Source of the DNA: Liolophura sinensis
Lineage: Eukaryota; Mollusca; Polyplacophora; Chitonida; Chitonidae
Assembly: GCF_032854445.1 (NCBI RefSeq)
Contig: NC_088295.1
Location: forward strand, 15,735,385-15,799,384
DNA length: 64,000 nucleotides
Direction: 5' to 3'
Notes under the pieces: generated by a model
Seen by the model: the letters and a program-made list of their open reading frames with translations, nothing else
Told to the model about the DNA's origin: nothing
Databases searched by the model: none
Translations under genes and position numbers: made by a program
Shown here: positions 37,201 to 49,200 of the stretch, in pieces
Position numbering within the stretch: position 1 is the stretch's first letter
Layout of the letters: every line of letters starts with the position of its first letter

Positions 37201-40200
37201 CTTCTTCCCAATCCTGTTAACAACCAAGTGGAGTAGTACATGACCGCCTGGGTAAAACTTACTGTACATCTTACAATAACCAGGATAACTGTAGGAGGCA
37301 TATAGATGTAAACGTCAGCTCAATACAGAATAAATTAAACCATTTACCTTAACATGGATTCTAACAAATGAAAGAGATGTGACAGCCATAAATTTAGCTA
37401 TTTACGATAATGAACACATTTGCAGGGCATCAACAGTGGATCATTCCCCTATTGTGTCACTGAGCTTTACTAACCCTAAGCTCAATAAATCCAGTACATT
37501 TTCTGATCAAACCACTGACATTTATCTTTACATTCTTTCCAATACAAAAGACAATAAGTCGTGAATTTTGTAATTCACTGTAATTAATATACACACAGTG
37601 CATCAACAACAGAACATGTCCCTTGTGTCAGATGTGCTTTACACGTACAATGTACATGTATGCAAACCTTGAGGTCAATACAAGTAGTACTTGAGAAATC
37701 ACCTGCAACATTTACTTGTGTCCTAAAATTGATTCTATTACATACAGAAAGTTGTATATGTTGCAATCTGCTGTAATTAATATGCACGCATAGCATCAAC
37801 AATGGAAAACCTCTCTCATGCCATTGTGCTTTACACAAAAATATACTCATAATGTATCGTTGATAAAGACTGCACTTACCAGACAAATATATCAGAAAAG
37901 CAATCAAGAATGTAAACACTTTTGGTATCCAACAGTGACTGAGTTAACTTTCCCTTTGGAACTTCAACTGAAAAAAAAAAACAAAAAAAAAATAAACACC
38001 AAATAAACCACTATATATTGGTATATTGGAAGAATGGGATCCCTATTGTAATCGTTCTGTTTTTTCTTCTTATTATTATAATTATTATTTTTTTTTCACC
38101 GACTTTGTCAGCAGGGAAACTCCTACACCGTTCAACATATAAGTCTCAAATTTTGCTCATATATTCTGGCGGTGAATATCTCAGGACAAATTCTCCATTT
38201 TTTTTTCTATGTCACGTGGTTCGGCCACCATATTGAATTTTGTGTAAAACCTTTAAAAATGTGATTCTCAAGAACCACAGAACGGATTGTTTTCAAATTT
38301 GACATGCAGCTAGAAGGTCACGAGTTACAAAAAGTTTGCAGAAATGCTTGACTTTCGGTCAAAACTCTGGAAGCTTGCCATTGGTCGAAATTGTGACGTC
38401 ACAAAAAGTTCTGAAATGTCAATTGTTCTCAACGTATTCTGATGTATCTTGAGCTGCTGATTTCCGAATTTATTTTTTGCATATCTATGTAACTTTTTGA
38501 GATATAAGCAAAAAACTAAAAAAAAGTTACATAATTTCAATGACCTGTAACTCGAGAACTATGGGAGCTAGAAATATGCAACCTGCACCAAATTGTAGCC
38601 CAAGACATGCTCTTTTGAGCATTCGCCAACGGATTTGAGCTACGATCAATAGTTTTCTCGCCAGAAGCGTTTAAATGACAACACCATTTTTTGTTTAGAA
38701 AAAGATGGGAATCCTATTGCTTTAACATGGAGTTAGATGGGGACTGGACTGGGTTTATAGTATTTGACCTGATGCTTTCTGCTACACTGTCCGTGATCTC
38801 CCAAAACGGTTGTAGGATGACATTCAGCTATACAGTACTCTATTAGATGGTGTAGAATTCTAAGTACAACAGCAAACGACGTGGACCTGTAAAAGTTAGC
38901 TTTGTTTTGCGCAGGCCTTGTCTTCTTTACCATACGCTAACCAGGCCAGGGTGATTAACAGACATCGCCATGTGCCGTGGTTCAGGTGTTGACTTTCTGA
39001 CAACGGCCTAGATATTAGTAGAGCAGTGAGTCTGTTCGTGGCAGGTCATGGATTGAGACATGAAAGTACAAACTTTGATTTTTCTTCTTTCTTTCTTTTC
39101 TCTTACCGCTGACGCCTGTCAGTCATGTCAGAGTTCGATCCCAGCTTAGCCAATTTGTCAGGCGATGAAAATGTTGTCAATTTCAAGGTTTTAAGTAGGC
39201 TGCTAGGCGTAGTTGGATGTTCTGATGATGAATCTGGTGGTTTTTTCCTTTCTCCGACGCACAGTTTTGTCGCCAATTGCTATGAAAGTGCGAAAAAGTG
39301 CAATTTTCGCCCATATTTGGAAGTCACGTGACACAAAACTGCTGCAGCTGTGGAGCTGAAAATGACTGAGTACAAAGGGCTATATGGGTACTGTAGGCGT
39401 TCAGAAAACCATGGAAATATGTCAATAAATGTGGGAGTTCCAGTGCTTCAAATATTGTCCAAAGGCCGACTTGCTGTATTTGGCACATTGATGTCCCCAT
39501 GTTATATGATGCATTTTAAATGCATTTGCAACTAGGATGAAGGCACGAACATTGTAAGCATGCTACCCAACGGAGTTTGACGTCCTGATCATGAATCGGG
39601 ACTTATTTCTTTCCGGCGATGTATAGTTTTGCCGCAAATTGCGATCAAAACGCGAAAAAGCGCTAATCCCACCATATCTGGAGGTCTGGTGAGAGAAAAC
39701 CGTTACAGCTGTAAAGCTGAACATCACTGAGTGCAAAGCACTACACACGTACTCTATGTGTGCTGAAAATCTTCAATCTGTGTCAACATCCACAGGACAT
39801 GAAGGGGAAAATGTCATTGATCCGATCCGGGATCCCGGCCTAGGATCTGTTGTTCGCAGATCCATTCTAGTTTTCTTATTGAATGGATTGTGCTTTGAGC
39901 TGTGTTGAAGAATATTTGATGCAACATGCAGGTAAATGAAAAAGTTGAAAACAACCTGTATACAATATACAGTGTGTACATATCAAAAAGACAGTTTGTA
40001 CCTTGTGGTAGTTCCAAGTATCCCATACCAAGGCCAACTTTGTACAACTTTGGCTCTCTTGTCACAAAGTTGTCAGGCACAGTTTCCTGAAACAAAAGAC
40101 AAAACCTCTTCTTTATGCATAGATTTAATAAATTAGTATTTAATGCTCTAAATCAATCATCTGTCGTGGGAAGGTCTGCCAGCAATCTCCCACCATAATG

Positions 40201-43200
40201 CTGGTCGCCGTCACATCAGTGAAATATTCTTGAATACAACGTAAAACACCAATCAAATAAATAAATAAATCATGTACACAGCACTGCATGGTCAGGTTTA
40301 TGGCTGTGGGACACTTGCTAATGCTTTAGATAACTCACACATATTTGTTTATTTGATTTACATTTACACCATGCTAAAGAATATTTCATTTATGCAACAG
40401 CGACCAGCTTTATGATGGCGGAAAGCAGGCAGAGCAAGGCGAAAACCCAAACTATCCGCAGGTTGCTGTCAGACCTTCCCATATATAAGCCAAGAGGAAG
40501 CCAGTATAAGAATCATTCAGAAATCCACACAAAAGGCTTGTTAATCTGCAACCACTGGAATAGTGATACTTTCTGTACTAGCACAGAATCACTGCCCATG
40601 ACCAACTACTCTCTTTCTGACCTCTCACCTTTATGTCAAGGTCATCTGGAGGTCCTCCTAGCTCCTTCCAGAAGTCTGTCGTCTCCTGGTACTGTAACAT
40701 GGTGGTGATCTCTGCACAAGCTTTCCTCTCATGTTTGTCCACCTTCTCAGCCAGTAACCTAAAAACACCCACAATCGAAGTTGATTTCTATTTTGTCATA
40801 TCATATTTTTTGTCAATCATTTCCCAGGAAAGAAAATAGACACCACTAGTTTGGCCTAAATGTAACTTATGGCTCTACTTAATTTCATCAGTAAACATGC
40901 TAGCCACAAAAACAGAATACCTGTGACTGAATTTACTTATTTATTTTCTTGTTCAAAATAAGTCAAAAATGTTTTACATGTTCTTATATGATGGAGGTCA
41001 GTTTTAAGCGTGGGGAATACATAGGTACCAGAACGCCAAGGTAAACCACCAACCTTTGCTGGTTTACCCAGATATCACAATCCACATAGCACCCACAGCC
41101 ATGACTTACCTGGTCTTTGTTTTGGTGACACCTTTGATCCACACAACACCCACAGCCATGACTTACCTGGTCTTTGTTTTGGTGACACCTTTGATCCACA
41201 CAACACCCACAGCCATGATTTACCTGGTCTTTGTTTTAATGACACTCCTTTTTCCACATAACGTCCACAGCTGTGACTTACCTGGTCTTTGTTTTGGTGA
41301 CACCTTTGGACATCTTTCCCACCCAGACAAACAGCTTCATGCCCACGTCCAAGAAGAACACATAGCGTCTATCCAGAGAAGACGGGGATACTGCCACCTG
41401 TACACACAGACCGACAGAAAAGATGACACATCAAACATCTGTCCAGTGCGGCTGAGGATACTGTCATCTGTACACATGAACTGACAGGCAGACAGAAAAC
41501 ATGATACACATACAGTCTGCCCAGTGAGGCCGAGGATACTGTCAACTGTACACATGAACTGACAGGCAGACAGAAAACATGATACACATACAGTCTGCCC
41601 TTTGAGGCCGAGGATACTGTCATCTGTACACATGAACTGACAGGCAGACAGAAAACATGATACACATACAGTCTGCCCAGTGAGGCCGAGGATACTGTCA
41701 ACTGTACACATGGACTGACCGACGGACAAAAAACATGATACACATACAGTCTGCCCTTTGAGGCCGAGGATACTGTCATCTGTACACATGAACTGACAGG
41801 CAGACAGAAAACATGATACACATACAGTCTGCCCAGTGAGGCCGAGGATACTGTCAACTGTACACATGGACTGACCGACGGACAGAAAACATGATACACA
41901 TACAGTCTGCCCTTTGAGGCCAAGGATACTGTCAACTGTACACATGAACTGACAGGCAGACAGAAAACATGATACACATACAGTCTGCCCTTTGAGGCCG
42001 AGGATACTGTCATCTGTACACATGAACTGACAGGCAGACAGAAAACATCATATGTAGAGTGTCTGTGGTATAGTTACTTCATACTTAAGTGTAACAAAAC
42101 AAATCCAGATGCACTAAAATACCTTACTGCAACATGATTTTTGTCCTAAAATTTTTTACATGATTAAACAGATTTCAAATTGATTTGTAAAGTGTGAAGT
42201 AAACTGTACTGAAATAATTTATAAATTTAAAACTGAAAGCGCAGTGTGATTAGCTGAGCTGAGTTTCCAGCAACAACTTACCCGTTCCAGGTGAATACGT
42301 TGAGAGCCACTTGCCCTGTATAACTTTGCATCATAAACCTGTTCAGAAAGGAAATCACACAAGGTAATTATTTTGCACATTAGCAGTGGTGATTACATGT
42401 TCAAATGGATAATGGAATTAGTATGCATGTTAACAACATCTGATAAAACCACCCAGACACAAGCAGTTTTACCAGCTTCAATACCAAAATACATTGATCA
42501 AAAAAGACCAGTAACATACACATATTACATTTAGCTTTGTGTTTGTGTCAATCTTAATAAGTCTATCATTTAATGCAAAAATACACATGAATGAACTTGT
42601 ATTAATTAACAATTATTACAGCTGAACATCAGGTACTGCTAACTTACTGTATCTTCTACTGTGTAAAACCCACTTGATGTTCTACCTCCCTCGATGTATG
42701 AAACTTCGTTATCGAAAAGGTCGAGGAATTCATCGTCTTCATCGTTCATTTCCTGTCTAGAGGTACGAGATTCTGCACCCAGTAGGTTCCTCAGATTGAC
42801 AGCATGTATGGCTGCACACGCCTTCTTATCCAGCTGAAGTCAGCATTTAATTAATTCAACTTTAGCAAAAGCTTATCCCACCAAGTCTGCTATTTCTGTT
42901 ATTATATTCTGCAAATGTATACACCAAAGCTTGTCCGTGTGTTTCAAAGATGGTTTCATCAGTGAACAGGTACATGGCATCTATCAATCATTAGTATACA
43001 CTACATGTTACGGTCATCTGGAAATGTGCTCAGATGAACAAACGCATGTTAGACTCACAGTGTAAACTAAAGAATAGTATCCATTCTACAGGCTTTTGAA
43101 ATACAGTACTGTCCAAAAAACCACCCCAATGCCAATAACAAAACAGACTATCATTGACGGTACTTCATTAAAATATACATGTGAAATTCAAATACATCAA

Positions 43201-46200
43201 AGAAGAAATCTCAACTATTCCACATAACGAATATAACCTGTATGTCAAAGTTATTACATACAATGTAATGGCACAACACTATAGCAGCACCCTCTGTACT
43301 GTTACATTACATGTCAAACAGGGTACTGATCCACTGACCTAAACACACTATCCACCACTTACCGTAGCCTTTGCACCTATCCAGTAATAAATCTGCCAAT
43401 TCAGACTGTTCGACTCATCAATATATGTGTTCAGTATGATGTAACAATCAGCTTCATAGAATTTCCCCAGAAAACCTACAAAACAGAAAACTCCAATATA
43501 GCAATGGTTTATGTTCAAGTTCCAAGTACCTGGCATCAATGCCTGTGCAATCTGAATTCTATGCACAACTCACAATTATAACATACATCACATCAGGTAT
43601 TTCAAATATCTCAGTACACCACATATTATTTCACTGAAGTTTACTATTGTGCTCAAGAGGTTTTCACTTATACCATGGCGATACCAGTTTATGGATGGAG
43701 AAAACTGTAAACCCTAGTGTACACCAGCGACCATTACAGGTACCTGATAAACCTCCTGACAGAAAGCTGCAGCCAAACACAGCCTGCAATTACAGATACT
43801 TGGGAGTACAAACACACAGATGTCCAGACGTGTCAAACAACTTACTGTCATCCACAATAATGGGTAAAAAGTTTTCAATTTCCCAGGTAGTAATGCCTGT
43901 TTAAAAAAATAAGCACATATTATTAGCAGGAAAACAGCAACACAGCCACCAAACATTGGAGCTTTAATCTTACAGAGTACAAGGATGATTCAATTTAGAT
44001 GTTTTAGTCACTCGACTTTACAGAATAGAATATATTCATATGTTGGTTGTGATGACTGACAAAAAGAACTGCTTCATCTACATGTACGTACATGGAGAAC
44101 AGGTCACTCAACAAATGTCAATCTATACACAACACAGGAAACACAAGTAAAGGTTGAGGACAAAGCATTCACATGTATATCTAAAGAAGTTTCACAGGGC
44201 TATTTGGATTAACAAGAAGATACAAGTATGGATAGGTTTCACAATGCTAGTGATGAATTAAACGACAAAGTACACTTTGTACATGATGACTTATTCACAA
44301 GCCTTCGGAAGAGATGACTGAAGAAGTCACTTCTGAAAGCTTGTGAATAAATACATCATGTACTTAGTGTGTGAACAATAAAGCCATAAATGATCATGTA
44401 CATTAAGCCAAGAATGAAATGTAAATCCTTGATAGTAGATGAGCGCTCATATCTGAGTTATCTCTCCTGAGTCTACTTTACCTGGAATCTGTCCAACAGC
44501 TGCATCAAATATGTCACTGTAATCTAGCTCTGGCTTGTTCAGATTCTCATCCCATCTCTTTGGTCTGTGAGGTAGATTATATGAACATATTATAAAGTGT
44601 TACTATCTCACCTGCTTAATACATGTACAGACATTACATGTGTTCACTGTTGTAGTGTCAGATATGCTAAAGCTACATATATATATATAAATCAAATACA
44701 AAGAGCCCCCACACCACCGAAGATTATATTTATTTGTTTGTTTGTTTGCTGACAACCTTACATTCTTTCATCACTATTTTAGTCATATGATCTATTTAGA
44801 CCTATGATCTATATTAATATGTTTAATTTGTTCTTAACAGAATCTCACATCAAAGACATCAGGCAACATCCCACCCAGTAAATGCACACTTATAACACGC
44901 TGAGATAAGCACAGAGGCAGTCCTCAAATGAAAATTTGAAATCCAATTTAACACTTATTCTTTGTTTTTAGGAGTTAAAATTTGGAACATCTAATTCATT
45001 TTCTGTTAAGACAAATCTATCACAACTACAACATCTTATATTTAGGGCAGTGATTTATGCTTAATACTAGAATCAAAACTGGCTTTATACTAAGAACCTT
45101 ATACTACGAAAAGTACCAAAACTGCATACATGTACTGAATGAACAAGGATCTTGGTCTACCTGGAATTTGTCCTTAGTTTTAAATGTAGGTTTAACAAAA
45201 AATCATATACAAAATAAATGAAGCATAAATTTTCAAACAAACTTAAGTTACATCTCTATGTGCCTTAAAAATGTGAAATTTCAAATCACAGGTGGCATGG
45301 ATACGTAGACATGTTACCTTAGTGGTTCTCTCTGTTCTTCTTCTATGGCTGTGGCAATACCAGCAGCTTTGTCTTTGGCCACATCTCTCATACCCTGAAA
45401 ACAGAAAAGAAATCATTTTAATAATCTGAAAAATAATGTAATTCTTATGCATATAATTTACAATAAAAATTTCAATTAACCCTTTAATTGATGTTTTAAC
45501 TTCCATTTCACTGCAAAATTTCAAGAGGCCATCTTTTTTCTACAGTATGTATGTTGTAAGTTCAACACAAACCTTTAAGACTTTTTCACTTTCTTGCCCA
45601 TCTCTTCGGCGACGCAGTCTCAGTTTTCTAGCTATGGGGTCTTTATGAACTAAAACAAAAACAACACATAGCTGTGATTAATACTGTCCATGCAAACATA
45701 TGAACATCTACAAAATGTACAAAGAAAGAGAAAATTCTTAGCACAGCAAATATTCTAGCTCCAATGCAAGTGTAAATATTACATACATGTACACTGAATA
45801 CACCAAACTTCGTAAAGCATGATAGTTGTTGTCACTGACGCTTTCAATTATTCTCTTGTATGTTAATAGAGAAAATCTCAAATAAGTTTCTATAACATAT
45901 AAAATATCTTAACAAGGCAGAAGTGCTTGTTTATAGCAAGTGTAAAAATGTGGATAGAAATACATCACCAAGGAAATAAAAAAAAAGCAAACCAGCCAAA
46001 CAGTGAAGAAAAGACAGAAAATATGGAAACATGTTGATGACATAATTGTGCACACCCACACAGACGAAAAGAAAACCCCCTAACAGTGCATCACACAGAA
46101 AAGTCTTCACACACACTTTATGTGACGTTGCAGAGTGTGAAGGACAAACACACTAAAGTGCTGTAAAAGTGTGTTTTCCATACATATTACACAATCGTGG

Positions 46201-49200
46201 TTCAACAGATTACCCTGCAGTCTTCAGACACAAAGCCCTTAGTCTAGTAGAGAAAGGAATGATCTGCAAACTACTTGTACACTTACTGTAAAAAACAGTT
46301 AGGTAAGCAAGTTCACAGCATTTATATTCATCACTAAATACATGTATGTAAAACTATATCAACTGCAAGGAGGTTTTTAAGCCAAAACACAATAGTGTAT
46401 AAAATCAGACCATATCTGGAGCAGTTATTTTGCATGGAAACCAAAGCTTGACACACCAACAGACAGACAGACCCAAATTAATATCCTTCACCTTTTCACA
46501 GAAGAATGGAATAATTACGGCATACAATTACATGTACATGTTATACAATTTTTCAGATTTTAGATCTTTGGAGGATGATTCATTTCCTGATAATTTACAT
46601 TCTTTTAACCAGAAATCACAAGAAAATATTCATGTCAACTTGAGAATATGTTTCAAAACCAACATTTCTTAAAAGTGCAACAAATGCTGCTTGGATCCCC
46701 AAGTTTATCTTCCCACAGAGCTTACTGCATTGTGCAAATAAAAGGAAATAAGTAAGCGTGGAATAGAATCACATTCCCATTATAAAGATTAACACTGTCG
46801 GTTGTGGTTACTGATTTTGTTACTAAAGACAAAAAGCAACATTACAGAAAGACTGACGGTTTTGGCTGGATAATTACTGTTCAAGAAAACAGCAGATAAA
46901 ATTTTAAGAAAAAATGTTTAAAAAGCATAAAAAATATGTTTTGCTGTATTATAGCCTACAATCACACTGGATTGATCACATCCAACTGTACATTCTCAGT
47001 CCTATGATTCAAAAGCTCTCAGAATTTGCTATGGTCCTGTCAATCCTTGGAATCATCTAGTTTCACTACAAATTTACTTGCAATATTGTACATACATACA
47101 TGTAGATACCAATGGTTTATTCTGGCACAGTCAGTCTGCGCTAAAAGCATGTCAACATACAGACAAGTACATGCACATATAGTAACTGTATAAATCAATA
47201 AGTTTTAATCAATATATCGGCAATTAAGTGAAATGAGGGAAACTCTTCACCTAAACATAATATTACACAAGGGAAGAGTGTGTGAGCTAGTTACAGTGTA
47301 TGCCTCCCCTACAGTGTACATGTGTGTGTATATATCATCATGATGGAAACCTGGGACAATAGTGTTGACTGTCAAATGCTTCTCATATTCATCATATTGA
47401 ACTTATCATATTATGTAGGTGTTTCCCTAATACAAGCTTCTAGTACTGAAATTCTGCATTGTTGGTACACTGGCTGTCGGCTTGGCAGAAGCTAAAATAC
47501 TAACAGTAAAAACAAAGGTTAAATTCTGTAAATATATACGTTTATTTACATGATTACAAATGACAAATTTGAAATCCAAAACATTACTATCACATAACAC
47601 TAACAAAATAATTTAACAGCAATCAGAAACATTTATCAGTAAAAGACTTTTTAACACATTCCTTGAGTCACTGTCAATCATCAAGTGTACCTTGGGTAAA
47701 AACCATTATCAGTATATGCATTTTAAAATATTAAAAAATATGTCACACAGTCCCAGAATTTTACCGAAAATGGCTAAACAAATATATTTGAAGTGATACA
47801 ATAATGTTCAATTTTATTTATCACATAAGCATATTTAAATCATATAGGCTAATATATAATATACTAATAGATGGTTACTATATTTGTACATACATGTACA
47901 TGGACAGGTATGTTCATGTCAAATATTATTCAGTACAGGTTGTTCTCATAGCATAAATTATAGTCACGTGCAACGAGACATACTTCAGATGGACGTATAT
48001 CATGTTTTGTGTATAATGATGATAAGTATACAATCTTCCAGTATACTGTTATATTGATTTCACTTTTAAAGTTTAGCGTTTTACAAATGACACATCTTGT
48101 TTGATTTTGACAGATTCAGCCACCTTATAGAGCCACTTAAGAGTTTGTTTTGTTTATGAAGATTGATTAATTCCTATCAGAGACACTGGATGCTGGCATG
48201 AAAAGTATCATCATAAAAAAGCGCATATGTACCGACCAAACTCGAGGTTAAATACAGCACACCTCTACATGTAAGTAATGTTTCATATTTATTACTGACT
48301 ATGACTTCACCCTTGAGAACATGCAGGTCAGTAAGACTGAGCATACATAATGCCATAGACCTCAAATAATAGGCTCCACTTTAAAGGTCTGATACAACAA
48401 GCCAGGGCTTAGAGAAAAGAATGGGAGCAATCCTCAGCTGGAGGTCTGATAAATCATAGTGAACAGGTGGAATCAATTTCTACATTCTGGCATGTCTCAG
48501 CCAACATAAATATATTAGTAAATATGTATGCATAAGAAGAACTGTTCAGTTACACCTTCTCTACATCGAGCTGTGAAGTTCATTTCAAATAACATGTTCC
48601 TTCAATTCAAATTCACTGAAAAGAACTCAACAGTTGGACATTGAAGATAAATTGCAATATACATGTACATACAATTTCCAAAACACATAGAAGTTCTGCT
48701 TTCCCTTATCTTGCTTCTCCACATCAGAAGAAAACATTTTATACCGCTATATATACACAGCACTACAAACTACAGATATACAGTGTGCCCATCCTCAGAG
48801 ACCTAATCACATGAAACATATTTTTTCTACAATAATCTTCATCATATAGTAAGATAAGAAAAGTAATATAATGGGTTTAACTGAATAAAGAATAATACAT
48901 GTGTATCCAAAACTTTATCAACCAGATGTTACACATACTATGAAGATATAAGAAATAAAACACTTTTTATAAGACAGTGTAAATACAAATTAGATGTAGC
49001 ATTTAAAACTTTTAACATCATAACTTTTTCATGCTGAAGCTAAACATTCTTCATATCTACTTGTGTCATTTGCTTGAATCACTGATAAAAACACACACGC
49101 GCACTCCATGCACACACAATAGCACATTGCCTCTGGCTCAAGTATGTACTATGCAATATCACATCATATTTATTTATACATGTATGTGGGAGCTTGTTCA

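Noticed and set aside
41337..42023. Minus-strand open frames of 214-228 codons with a 26-residue repeat
   Set aside because: These are products of the 78 bp intronic minisatellite; the FLII exon beside it reads in a conserved frame and the array is intronic.
41398..42048. CRISPR-like array
   Set aside because: Units are contiguous with no unique spacers, and the genome is eukaryotic; it is a minisatellite.
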